The notes under the pieces: model-generated
Seen by the model: the letters and a program-made list of their open reading frames with translations, nothing else
Database searches by the model: none
Told to the model about the DNA's origin: nothing
Translations under genes and position numbers: made by a program
In this document: positions 39,521-48,800 of the stretch, in pieces
Layout: each line of letters begins with the position of its first letter
Numbering within the stretch: position 1 is the stretch's first letter
Assembly: GCA_020852835.1 (NCBI GenBank)
Contig: JADZAC010000037.1
Span: forward strand, 1-64,000
Origin: Flavobacteriales bacterium
Lineage (GTDB): Bacteria > Bacteroidota > Bacteroidia > Flavobacteriales_F > PHOS-HE28
Direction of reading: 5' to 3'
DNA length: 64,000 bases

Positions 39521-41035
39521 ATGTGCGCCAAAGCGAAGAAATCCCCCACCCGCAAGCCCGCCAAGGTGAAGCAACCCATGCTGAATGGCCTGAGCGACAT
39601 CCGCCGCTTCTTCCACCGGAATGAAACGCCCATCTACTTCATCAGCGCCACCAACTTCAACCTGCTGGGGGCCGATGAATGGGTGAAGGGCTTCAAGTTC
39701 ATCACCTACATCGACTGTTTCGATGGGCTGCACCCCAACCTGATGTGCCCGGTGACCGAGGAGCCCCACGAGGAGTTCCAGAGCATAGAGGACATCAACA
39801 ACTACCTGCTCACCCACAGCGAGGTGAAGGACTACATCGCCAAGCGGGCCAAAGGGGGAAAGGCGGGCAAGGCCCTATTCCTGATGTTCGACGAGAAGAC
39901 GGAAAAACTGGCGCGTAAACTGGGCTTGGAGGTGATGTTTCCCCCGGCCAAGCTGCGCACCTTCATGGACAACAAGGTGAACACCAACCGGGTGGCCGAG
40001 AAGGCCGGCGTGCCGCCGGTGCCTTATGTGCTCAGCCCGGTGAAGAGTTACGAACACCTGCTGAAGGTGGCGGCCAAGCTGGGCACGGACCTGGTGGTGC
40101 AAACCCCCTTCGGCGACAGCGGCCACACCACCTTCTTCATCAAGGACGAGGCGGACTACCGCAAGCACGCCCACGAGATCGAGAAAGAGAAGGAGTGCAA
40201 GGTGATGAAGCGCATCAACTGCCGCGGCGCGGCCATGGAAGCGTGCGTCACCCGGCACGGCACCATCGTGGCCCCGTTGATGACCGAGCTGGTGGGCTTC
40301 AAGGAGCTCACCCCCTACAAGGGCGGCTGGTGCGGCAACGAGATCTACGCCGAGGCCTTCACGCCGTCCATCCGCCGCAAGGCGCGCAAGTACACGCAGC
40401 TCTTCGGCGACCAGTTGCTGAAGGAAGGCTACAAAGGCTATTTCGAGCTGGATTTCCTCATCGACCAGGACAACGGGGAGATCTACCTCGGGGAGCTCAA
40501 CCCCCGCATCACCGGCGCCAGCAGCATCACCAACCATGCGGCCTTCGCCATGGGCGACGCCCCGCTTCATCTCTTCCACATGCTGGAATGGATGGAACAG
40601 CCCTACACGCTGAGCGTGAACGCGCTGAACCGCCGCTGGGCCAAGGCGGAGAACATCGACTCCTGGGGGCAGATGGTCATCAAGCACACGGTGGACGACA
40701 TCCGCCGGGTGACCGAAGCCCCGCGCAGCGGCATCTGGCGCATGCGCCCCGACGGCAGCATCCACTACTGGCGCATGGACACGCACCGGCGCTACGTGGA
40801 GAATGAGAACGAAGCCTTCTTCCTGCGCATCAGCCGCGTGGGCGATTGGCTCTACGAGGGCGCCGATATGGGCATCCTGGTGATGCGCGGCCGCATGATG
40901 ACCGACGACTTCAAGCTCACTGCCCGCGCCAAGCGGTGGCTGGATGCGATCCGCGCACAGTACGCCAGCGAACTGCCCGGCGGAGGCCGCAACGCCCAGC
41001 AGACCATGGAGATCGGGGGGTTCAAGATGATGTGA
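39521..41035 (+). CDS. ATP-grasp ligase (biotin carboxylase-like fold)
   Basis: The product is a 504-residue ATP-grasp protein. After a Lys-rich start, residues about 20-140 form a pre-ATP-grasp domain, followed by the ATP-grasp core with VVQTPFGDSGHTTFFIKDE (nucleotide loop) and GYFELDFLIDQDNGEIYLGELNPRITGASS, where Glu, Asn and Arg are the usual Mg-ATP ligands. No biotin-carrier or other carboxylase subunits are nearby, so a carboxylase is unlikely; a carboxylate-amine or peptide-like ligase is more plausible, with an amine supplied by the neighbouring enzymes. The last 10 bp and the following repeat are duplicated downstream. Confidence 0.85.
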   Translation: MCAKAKKSPTRKPAKVKQPMLNGLSDIRRFFHRNETPIYFISATNFNLLGADEWVKGFKFITYIDCFDGLHPNLMCPVTEEPHEEFQSIEDINNYLLTHSEVKDYIAKRAKGGKAGKALFLMFDEKTEKLARKLGLEVMFPPAKLRTFMDNKVNTNRVAEKAGVPPVPYVLSPVKSYEHLLKVAAKLGTDLVVQTPFGDSGHTTFFIKDEADYRKHAHEIEKEKECKVMKRINCRGAAMEACVTRHGTIVAPLMTELVGFKELTPYKGGWCGNEIYAEAFTPSIRRKARKYTQLFGDQLLKEGYKGYFELDFLIDQDNGEIYLGELNPRITGASSITNHAAFAMGDAPLHLFHMLEWMEQPYTLSVNALNRRWAKAENIDSWGQMVIKHTVDDIRRVTEAPRSGIWRMRPDGSIHYWRMDTHRRYVENENEAFFLRISRVGDWLYEGADMGILVMRGRMMTDDFKLTARAKRWLDAIRAQYASELPGGGRNAQQTMEIGGFKMM

Positions 41036-41121
41036 GGGAAGGTACCGCAAAGGGTATCAAGAACACGAAGTTGTCAGGATGATGTGAAGAAGATACCGCA
41101 AAGGGCACCAAGAACACGAAG
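41026..41121 (+). repeat. direct repeat of the ATP-grasp stop region with the left repeat arm
   Basis: GATGATGTGA plus a spacer and a 28-bp arm occurs twice: 41026-41070 and 41078-41121. The arms (41043-41070 and 41094-41121) match at 26 of 28 bases, and the spacer differs by one base in length. The first copy contains the ATP-grasp stop codon. The second arm is the left partner of the inverted arm at 41686-41713. Confidence 0.85.
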
Positions 41122-41162
41122 GCGGAAAGGGGGGATCCAGCGCCTCAACCAAACCATGCACT

Positions 41163-41565
41163 ATGAGTAAATTCTCCCACATGACAGCCAATGAGCTGTC
41201 GCATATTGTGATAGGCAGGGCCATTGAAGTTCACCAGTTGTTGGGGCCCGGGCTCTTCGAGCGGATCTATGAGCATGCCTTGCTGCATGAACTTCGCGAA
41301 GGCGGAATGGAAGTTCAATCCCAACTGGAACTTCCTGTGATTTACAAGGGATCGACCTGGGCATCGGATATCGCCTTGACCTGCTGGTGGAGCAGAAATT
41401 GATCGTGGAAGTCAAGGCGGTTGCGGCATTCGATGAATCCACATGTCCCAAGCGATGACTTATCTGAAGCTCACTGAATGTGCCTTGGGATTGCTGCTCA
41501 ATTTCAACGTGGACCTCATGAAACACGGCATCAAGCGTGTGGTGCTCGGCGACCCTGATGCCTGA
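41163..41565 (+). pseudogene. GxxExxY family protein (PD-(D/E)xK-like), two frameshifts
   Basis: From ATG 41163 the frame gives IVIGRAIEVHQLLGPGLFERIYEHALLHEL, with the naming motif G-L-F-E-R-I-Y, up to VIYKG. Then a missing base near 41346-41352 shifts the frame; the next frame reads IDLGIGYRLDLLVEQKLIVEVKAV, holding the D-x-L and E-V-K residues expected of a PD-(D/E)xK nuclease site. A second missing base near 41434-41440 shifts again into MSQAMTYLKLTECALGLLLNFNVDLMKHGIKRVVL, ending at TGA 41563-41565. Corrected length is about 134 residues, normal for the family. The gene is bracketed by inverted repeats. Function of GxxExxY proteins is unknown. Confidence 0.88.
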
Positions 41566-41685
41566 GCGGATGGACTTCTGTAAGTGCACTTGGGATACAT
41601 CCGCGGTATCGCGTCCAATCCGCTCCCCAAGCGTATTTTGGCCTTCTCCACCTCGTAGGGTACATCAGTCCAAACGCCATGCATT

Positions 41686-41713
41686 CTTCGTGTCCTTCGT
41701 GCCCTTTGCGGTA
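41686..41713 (-). repeat. right inverted arm of the GxxExxY element
   Basis: The reverse complement begins TACCGCAAAGGGCACGAAG and matches the left arm at 41094-41121 at 26 of 28 positions. The two arms enclose 564 bp containing the GxxExxY pseudogene. The arm ends 7 bp before the C45 gene start. Confidence 0.88.
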
Positions 41714-41720
41714 GCCTTCC

Positions 41721-42713
41721 ATGTACATCACCCTTAAATTCATCCGCGAACCCAAGCCATCCGAGCGATGGCAGCGCTTCTTCCTGCGCGTGTGGCCTTT
41801 GTACCGCAACTGGTACCTGGGCGAAGGGGAGGATGCCCGCCCCACGCGCGCGGCGTGCCTCAACGCCCTGGGGATGCACATGCCCGAGCTGGTGCCCACC
41901 TACGAACGCCTGTGCGAACTGGCCGGCGGCGGTGATCTGGAGGCCCGCTTTCTGAGCATGTGGTGCCCCCCGCCTTACATGGCCGGCTGTTCCCAAGCCG
42001 CTTGGGTGCGCGGCAACCCCACGCTGATCCGCAACTACGACTACGATCCGCGCTACTTCGACGGGCGGATGCGTTTTACCGAATGGCGCAAGCCCGTGAT
42101 CGGCATCCAGGACAGTGCCTGGGGCATGCTGGACGGCATGAACGCCGACGGCCTGGCCCTGGCCCTGGCCTTCGGCGGGAGGAAGGTGAGCGGCAAGGGC
42201 TTCGGCATACCGCTGGTGGTGCGCTACGTGCTGGAAACCTGCTCTACCACCGAAGAGGCCGTGCGCACCCTCAGCCGCATCCCCGTCCACATGAGCTACA
42301 ACGTGCTGGTGCTCGACCGCGAGGGGCACTACGCCGTGGTGTACCTCAACCCGGACCGGCCCGCCAAGACCGTACACCAGCCCGTTTGCACCAACCACCA
42401 AGGCAGCATTGAGTGGGAGGAGTATGCGGCCTTCACCCAAACACTGCAGCGGCGCGATGAGCTGGAGGAATTGCTGCGTGATGAGAACGTGGACCGGGCG
42501 CAGCTCCTCAAGCGCTTCCTCAAGCCGCCGCTTTACCACCAGCAGTACCTGCGCGGCTTCGGCACGCTGTACGGCGTGGCCTACGACCTGAAACGCAAGG
42601 TGGTGCGCGTTTTCTGGCCGGAGCAGCACGTGGAGGCGGGCTTCAAGGAGTTCACCGAGCAGGAGCTGAAAGTGGTGCTGCTGCGGCCCGTGGGGCGCTA
42701 CATGGCGAAGTAG
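41721..42713 (+). CDS. C45 family autoproteolytic acyltransferase/hydrolase
   Basis: This Ntn-hydrolase is of the acyl-CoA:6-aminopenicillanate acyltransferase (C45) type, 330 residues. The nucleophile is probably Cys90 in MAGCSQAAW; cleavage between Gly89 and Cys90 would free it, as between Gly102 and Cys103 in the fungal enzyme. Following motifs NPTLIRNYDYDPRYFDG, GIQDSAWGMLDGMNADGLALALAFGG and SYNVLVLDREGHYAVVYLNPD with TNHQGSIEW are typical. Members transfer or hydrolyse acyl groups on amines. It follows the ATP-grasp gene once the inserted repeat element is set aside, which suggests joint action on an N-acyl amine. No signal peptide. Confidence 0.9.
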   Translation: MYITLKFIREPKPSERWQRFFLRVWPLYRNWYLGEGEDARPTRAACLNALGMHMPELVPTYERLCELAGGGDLEARFLSMWCPPPYMAGCSQAAWVRGNPTLIRNYDYDPRYFDGRMRFTEWRKPVIGIQDSAWGMLDGMNADGLALALAFGGRKVSGKGFGIPLVVRYVLETCSTTEEAVRTLSRIPVHMSYNVLVLDREGHYAVVYLNPDRPAKTVHQPVCTNHQGSIEWEEYAAFTQTLQRRDELEELLRDENVDRAQLLKRFLKPPLYHQQYLRGFGTLYGVAYDLKRKVVRVFWPEQHVEAGFKEFTEQELKVVLLRPVGRYMAK

Positions 42714-42801
42714 GCCAACGGGGGGCGGGGCAACAGCACCTGAACTTCAGTATGGTCGTGCCTCATAGAGCAGCACGGTGGTCTTATCAGGCTTCATTGT
42801 T

Positions 42802-42848
42802 GGGCCTTCGGCTCCTCGGATGCACTGCATCCGAGGAGCCGAAGGCCC
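42802..42848. repeat. perfect 47-bp palindrome
   Basis: Arms of 23 bp (42802-42824 and 42826-42848) are exact reverse complements separated by a single C. The left arm begins GGGCCTTCGGCTCCTCGG. It lies between the C45 and aldehyde dehydrogenase genes. A following CTTCAC gives no T-run, so terminator function is possible but not the only reading. Confidence 0.92.
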
Positions 42849-42895
42849 TTCACAAATCCGCACATCAGCCGGGTGGAGGCGCGTGCTCAAGCGGG

Positions 42896-42928
42896 GTTGA
42901 ACCCTCCCGGCGGCATTCGGTACCTTTG
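42896..42928 (+). promoter_or_regulatory. promoter of the second aldehyde dehydrogenase
   Basis: GTTG (42896-42899) is followed after 21 bp by TACCTTTG (42921-42928), a full match to the Bacteroidota promoter. The ATG at 42936 is only 7 bp beyond, so the mRNA would be leaderless. Confidence 0.65.
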
Positions 42929-42935
42929 CCGCACC

Positions 42936-44399
42936 ATGTCGCACACCCTTACCGCCCCCGATCTGAAGCACGCACTGTACCCCCAGGCCAACTACATCAA
43001 CGGAATTTGGCACCAGGAAGGCGACGGCAAGTTCACGACCGTGGTGGACAAATACCACGGCACCGAAATGGCCAAGCTGCCGCTGGCCACCGCCGGCCAG
43101 GTGGAGGAGGCCGTGGCCGCCGCCTACGCCAGCCGGTCCGAGCTGCGCCACATGAGCGCCGGTGAGCGCAGCGAAAAGCTGGAGGCCTTGGCCAAGCTGA
43201 TGGAAGAACGCAAGGAAGAGCTGGCCAAGCTGATCATGCAGGAGGCCGGCAAGCCCATCGGCTATGCCCGGGACGAGATCGCGCGCAGCCTCACCACCGT
43301 GCGCACCGCCGCTGCGGAAGCCCTGCGCTTCGCCGGGGAGGTCACGCCCATCGACTTCGGCAAGGGCACCGGCAAGACTGCCTTCACTAAACGTATTCCC
43401 GCCGGCGTGGTGCTGGCCGTCACACCGTTCAATTTCCCGCTGAACCTGGTGCTGCACAAGGTGGCCCCGGCCATGGCCACGGGCTGCCCCGTGGTGCTGA
43501 AGCCCGCCAAAAAGACACCGTTGAGCGCATTGGCCTTGGGGAAGATGATGGAGGAGATCGGTTGGCCCAAGGGCGGGTTCAGCGTGCTGATCTGCGCCAC
43601 CTCGCTCACCGAAACCATGGTGAAGGACGACCGCATCGCCATGTTCAGCTTCACGGGCAGCGATACCGTGGGCTGGGGCTTGAAGGCCATCTGCGGCAAG
43701 AAGAAGGTGACCCTGGAGCTGGGCGGCAACGCCGCGGTGATCATCGACCAGGGCACGGACCTCGCGGCCGCCGCCAAGGGCGTGGCCATGGGCGCCAACC
43801 TCTATGCAGGCCAAACCTGCATCAGCACCCAGCGCGTGTTCGTGGTGAAGCCGGAGTTCGAGAAATTCCGCGACCTGCTCGTGCAGGAGTTCAACGCCTT
43901 GAAAAGCGGCGACCCCGCCGACCCGGCCGTGAGCGTGGGCCCGTTGATCGGCAAGGGCGATTTTGAGCGCATCGGCACTTGGGTGGACGAAGCCGTGAAG
44001 GGCGGCGCCACGCTGCTCGCCGGCGGCAAGCCTGTGGATGCGCAACGCAACGTGTACGCCGCCACCCTGCTCACCGGAACCAAGCGCTCCATGAAGGTGG
44101 ATTGCGCCGAGGTCTTCGGGCCCATCACGGTGATCGAGCCCGTGCAAGACTTCGCCGACGGCATTGCCCGGGTGAACGATAGCAACTACGGCCTGCAGGC
44201 GGGGGTGTTCACCAACAGTTTCGCGCACGTGAAGCTGGCCCACGAGGAACTGGAGGTGGGCGGTGTGATCATCAACGGCATCCCTGGCTTCCGCATCGAC
44301 AGCATGCCCTACGGCGGCGTGAAGGACAGCGGACTGGGCCGCGAGGGCCTCCGCTACGCCATGGAAGAGATGACCGAGCCAAGGTTGATAGTGTACTGA
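42936..44399 (+). CDS. aldehyde dehydrogenase (non-ALDH3 class)
   Basis: The product is a 487-residue NAD(P)-dependent aldehyde dehydrogenase. It has TPFNFPLNLVLHKVAPAMATG and FTGSDTVGWGLK (cofactor site), LELGGNAAVIID with the general-base Glu, and catalytic Cys295 in YAGQTCISTQRVFV. The end YGGVKDSGLGREGLRYAMEEMTEPRLIVY is typical of the lactaldehyde/succinate-semialdehyde/GapN-like groups. It starts at ATG 42936 directly after a promoter, so it may be expressed on its own. With the aminotransferase it could oxidise an amino-aldehyde to the acid; the substrate is an inference. Confidence 0.93.
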   Translation: MSHTLTAPDLKHALYPQANYINGIWHQEGDGKFTTVVDKYHGTEMAKLPLATAGQVEEAVAAAYASRSELRHMSAGERSEKLEALAKLMEERKEELAKLIMQEAGKPIGYARDEIARSLTTVRTAAAEALRFAGEVTPIDFGKGTGKTAFTKRIPAGVVLAVTPFNFPLNLVLHKVAPAMATGCPVVLKPAKKTPLSALALGKMMEEIGWPKGGFSVLICATSLTETMVKDDRIAMFSFTGSDTVGWGLKAICGKKKVTLELGGNAAVIIDQGTDLAAAAKGVAMGANLYAGQTCISTQRVFVVKPEFEKFRDLLVQEFNALKSGDPADPAVSVGPLIGKGDFERIGTWVDEAVKGGATLLAGGKPVDAQRNVYAATLLTGTKRSMKVDCAEVFGPITVIEPVQDFADGIARVNDSNYGLQAGVFTNSFAHVKLAHEELEVGGVIINGIPGFRIDSMPYGGVKDSGLGREGLRYAMEEMTEPRLIVY

Positions 44400-44438
44400 T
44401 CGCCGGAACGGATAAGCAGGGCCGTAGGACACAGGAAA

Positions 44439-44498
44439 CAGGACGTAGGGCGTAGCAGGGTAGTGATGCGACCCTCACGCCCTACGAACTACATCCTG
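44439..44498. repeat. imperfect inverted repeat rich in CGTAGGGCGTAG
   Basis: The left arm (44439-44461) CAGGACGTAGGGCGTAG... faces a right arm (44471-44498) whose reverse complement is CAGGATGTAGTTCGTAGGGC..., with a 5-base insertion. It lies in the 206-bp gap between the convergent aldehyde dehydrogenase and lpxD genes and may act as a bidirectional terminator or be another repeat family. Nothing else was recognised in this gap. Confidence 0.6.
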
Positions 44499-44605
44499 CG
44501 ATCCACGCCCAAACAACTGACAACGAACAACCGGGACCTGCTCCCCCGGATCCGCTCAGGGTGAATGGAAGAGAAGCAGGTGATCGGTGGACCGGGTACC
44601 ACGGA

Positions 44606-45619
44606 CTAGGCCCCACGCTCCAGCTTCGCCACCCGCTCCACGATCTTCTCCAAGTTGCGGAAGTGGATGTAGCTCTTGCGGTACTTGCCGGCCTCCCATG
44701 CGGGGCTGCCCATGTAGCTCTCGCCTGCCTTGGTATCCTTGCTGATGCCGCTCTGCGCTGCGATGATGGTGCCGTCGGCGATCTTCAGGTGGCCGATGAT
44801 CCCCACCTGCCCGCTGAACATGCAGTTCTTGCCGATCTTGGTGCTGCCTGCCACCACGCCGCCCGCCGCGTAGTACGTGTTCTCGCCCACTTCCACGTTG
44901 TGCGCGATGTGGATCAGGTTGTCGAATTTCACGCCCTTGCGCAGGATGGTGCTGCCCAGCGTGGCGCGGTCGATGGCGCAGTTGGCCCCGATCTCCACGT
45001 TGTCCTCGATCACCACGTTGCCGATCTGCGGGATCTTGGCCCCGCCGTCCGGACCCGTGGCAAAGCGGAACCCATCGCTGCCGATCACCGTGCCGCTGTG
45101 GATGATGCAGTCCTTGCCCACCACACAGTCGGAGTAGATCTTCACACCCGCATAGATGGTGGTATTGTCGCCGATGGTGACGTTGTCGCCCACGTAGGCC
45201 TGCGGGTAGACCTTCACGTTGTTGCCCAATTTGGCGTTCTCGCCGATGAAGGCCAGGGCACCGATGTAGCAATCCGCGCCGTGCACGGCCCCTTCGGAGA
45301 GCACCGCCTGGGGCGAGATGCCCTTCTTGTTCCGCTTGATCTGGTCGTAGACCTCAAGCACCTTCGCGAAGGCACTTTGGGCATCGGCCACGCGCACCAA
45401 GGTGGTCTTCACCGGGGCCGTGAGCGCATGGTCCTTGCCGATGATCACCACAGAGGCCGTGGTGCCGTACACGTACTGTGTGTAGGCCGGGTTGGCCAGG
45501 AAGGAGAGCGACCCTTCACCGCCTTCCTCGATCTTCGAGAGGCGCGTTACGGTGGCATTGGCATTGCCTTCCACGGTGCCTTGAAGCAGGCCGGCAAGTT
45601 GTTGTGCGGTGAATTCCAT
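44606..45619 (-). CDS. lpxD: UDP-3-O-(3-hydroxyacyl)glucosamine N-acyltransferase
   Basis: LpxD adds the second hydroxy-fatty acid in lipid A synthesis. The 337 residues have an N-terminal uridine-binding domain and then a long left-handed beta-helix of hexapeptide repeats ([20 protein letters not shown] onward, about 110-300). The catalytic His is probably His240 in [11 protein letters not shown], one residue from E. coli His239. ATG 45619 is preferred to an ATG 18 bp upstream because [12 protein letters not shown] starts the fold. A TATTTTG sequence (45625-45631, minus) just upstream resembles a -7 element with one base missing. Confidence 0.96.
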   Translation of the reverse strand: MEFTAQQLAGLLQGTVEGNANATVTRLSKIEEGGEGSLSFLANPAYTQYVYGTTASVVIIGKDHALTAPVKTTLVRVADAQSAFAKVLEVYDQIKRNKKGISPQAVLSEGAVHGADCYIGALAFIGENAKLGNNVKVYPQAYVGDNVTIGDNTTIYAGVKIYSDCVVGKDCIIHSGTVIGSDGFRFATGPDGGAKIPQIGNVVIEDNVEIGANCAIDRATLGSTILRKGVKFDNLIHIAHNVEVGENTYYAAGGVVAGSTKIGKNCMFSGQVGIIGHLKIADGTIIAAQSGISKDTKAGESYMGSPAWEAGKYRKSYIHFRNLEKIVERVAKLERGA

Positions 45620-45836
45620 CGGCCCAAAATAGGCCAAAGCGACCGCGTGCCTGCCCGATCGGTCTCTATGCGGAGGTCGGACGCCGGACTATTGCAGGTT
45701 GCATGGGGGGAGGGCGCCAGGAACGGCGCTGGAAGACCATATCCCCTGCCGCCCCAAGCCACCAAACATTCCAGTTGTGCGTCACATGGTTTAGTTTTAC
45801 GATTCACACGGCCTAAGCGCGCGATCGTCCACCACC

Positions 45837-48800
45837 ATGAAATGGATATTACGTTATGTCTGGATCCCTGCCTTTGCGGTATGGATGGGAAGGGCAAATG
45901 CCCAGAATGGGATCATTCCCACCATGGGCACCGAGTTTTGGCTGGGGTTCATGGAAAATTATCCGAGCGGGGACAACCAGCTCAGCTTGTACATTTCCAG
46001 CTACCACAACACCTCGGGCACGGTGAGCATGCCGTTGCAGGGCTACACCCAGAACTTCACGGTGATGGCCAACACGGTGACCACGGTGAACCTGCCGGTA
46101 TCGGCCATGCATACTTCATCTGAAACGGTGGACAACAAGGCGATCTTGGTGCAATCGGCCGATACGGTGGCGGTGTACGCCTTGAACTTCGGCTCGGCCA
46201 CGGCGGATGCGGCGGCGATCTTCCCGATCATGACCTTGGGCACGGACTACCGGGTGCATTGCTACCGGGGACTGGATGCATCACTGCCATCGGAATTCCT
46301 GGTGGTGGCCACCAAGGATGGCACACAGGTGGAGATCTCACCACGGACCTCCACGGCGGGCGGCCACGCGGCCAATGTGCCATTTGTGGTGGACCTGGAC
46401 AGCGCGGAGAGCTACCAGGTGAAGGCGGCCACGGCCACCGGCGACCTTTCGGGCAGCCGCATCCGGGGCACGGACCTCAGCGGGAGCTGCCGACCGTTTG
46501 CGGTATTTGGCGGCGCCGTGTGCACCAACATCCCCTCGGGGTGCGTAGCCTGCGACCATGTGTACGAGCAAATGCTTCCTTCGCCCGGTTGGGGGCGGCG
46601 CTACTATTTGGTGCCATGGGTGGGGCCCAGCAACTACACCTACCGGGTGATGGCCAATACCAATGGCACAACCTACACCGTGAACGGCGTGGCCCAGGCC
46701 GCGCTCAATGCCGGGCAGTTTGCCGAGGTGAACATGGCCACGGGCGCCAAGGTGATCGAGAGCACGGTGCCGATCAGCGTAGCGCAGTACATCCAAGGCC
46801 AGGATTGCTCGGGCAATGTGGGCGATCCCGCCATGCTGGTGCTCAACGCCATTGAGCAGCGCATTTCCGATATCAGTTTTGCCACGGTGGTTTCCACCAA
46901 CATCACCTCGCAATCCATTGCGGTAGTGGTGGAAACGGCAAGCTCCGGGCAGGTGGTGCTCGATGGCGCCACCATGGCCGCCTCGGCCTTCACCCCGTTC
47001 GTTGCCGATCCCACCTTCAGCCATGCCACCTTCGCGTTGAACCAAGGCAGCCACACCATCAGCTGTCCCACGGGATTGACCGGTTACGTCTACGGCGTGG
47101 GTTCCAACTACGAGACCTATGCATACAGTGCCGGTTCATTCTCGCCTTTGCCGCCGATCACGGTGGATTCCGTGTTCTGCGGGGTGGACAGCACCGGAAT
47201 GCTCACCTTGGTGGCAGAGAGCGGCATGAACAACCCTTGGTGGGCGTTACTGTCGGCCCCGGACGACACCCTGCACACCGGCCAAACCTATACGTTCGCC
47301 CCGCAGGGCAGCGATGTGTACGTCGTTACCGGAACCGAATTCCTGAGCGCCTGCACACAGCAGTATTTCTACAGCGTGGAAGTGGAGGCCCCCCCGGTGC
47401 TGACCGTCAGTGCGAGCGCCACCAACATTTGTGCTTACGAAGAAGTGCAGTTGGCCGTGGGCGTGCAGCCGGCGGGAACCTACTTGTACAACTGGTGGCC
47501 GGACCCCCCATTGAGCTCCGGCACCATCCCCGATCCCGTTGCCACCCCGGCGCAAAGCGGCTGGTTCCATGTGAGCGTGAGCTCGCTCTCGGGCTGCTCG
47601 GTGGCCGCGGACAGCATCTACATTTCCGTCACACCGGGCAATGTGCTGCGCTATGAGGCGGAAGTGGATGATGCACAGATCTGCATCGGGGATACGGCCC
47701 AGCTCAGCGTGAGGGTGTACCGGATCATCGCCGCAGACACGCTGGATACGGTGTTGGCACCTGGGCTCTGGGGGACCATCAGCGGAGGAGCCATCGGGAA
47801 CGCCTGCGGGGCGATCTCCGGAAGCGCCCTGTATTTCAATGGGGCGGCCCCTTTGCGGCAGGCACAAACGGTGGACCTGGATGTTTCGGCAGGCGGTGTG
47901 GTCCGGTTCAACATCAAGCTGGGGAGCGGAGCAGCACCCTGCGAAGCAGTGGATGCCGGGGAGAACGTCCTGGTGCAATACAGCACCAATGGCGGAGGGA
48001 GCTGGACCACCTTCAGTACCTGCTACGCCTACCAATACGTGAATTGGACGCAGGTGGAACTGGACATACCCACGGCCGCCGCCACAGCCAGCACGCGGTT
48101 CCGATGGGCGCAGCCGGTTTTCGGCGGGGTGGGGCAGGACAATTGGTCGCTGGACAATGTTGCCGTGGGCGTAGAATCCACCACGGACCTTGACTTTGCA
48201 TGGACACCCGGCGGATCCCTTGCCGACCCGACGGCTTCCGCCACTTCCGCATGGCCTTCCACCACGGGATGGTACCATGTGGGCAGTTTGGACAACACCA
48301 CCGGATGTGCATACGCGGACAGCCTCTACCTCACGGTCGGGCAGCAATTCACCTTGGCCATGACGCCGGATACGGCGATCTGCGATGTGGCCGGCATACA
48401 ACTGCAGGCCGTGCCCAGCAGTGGAACCGGGGTGGCCTACACCTGGTCGCCCAATGTGAACATCAGCAGCGTGGTGGCCGCCTCGCCCGTGGTAACGCCC
48501 ACCACCACCACAACCTACACGGTAGTGGCCACCAGTGCAGAAGGATGCGAGGCTACCGGTGATGTGGAGATCACCGTGGCCACCTTGCTCAACTTGGTCG
48601 CCACGGTGAGCGATGATGACATCTGCGTGGGCGAAACGGTCACCTTGAACGCTGCGGTGGCCAACGCACCGAACATTGCGTACCTCTGGTCGCCCGCCGC
48701 CGGGTTGAGCAGTACCACCGTCCAGAATCCCACGGGGCAACCGCTTCAGAACACTTGGTACCGGGTGGAGGCCACTGACACGCTGAGCGGCTGCGTCCTG

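Noticed and set aside
39521-41035. Biotin carboxylase subunit of an acyl-CoA carboxylase
   Set aside because: No biotin carrier, carboxyltransferase or biotin ligase genes are nearby and the N-terminal domain differs; only the ATP-grasp fold is supported.
41163-41402. A 79-residue intact small gene
   Set aside because: The following two frames continue the GxxExxY family sequence, so this is the first piece of a frameshifted gene.
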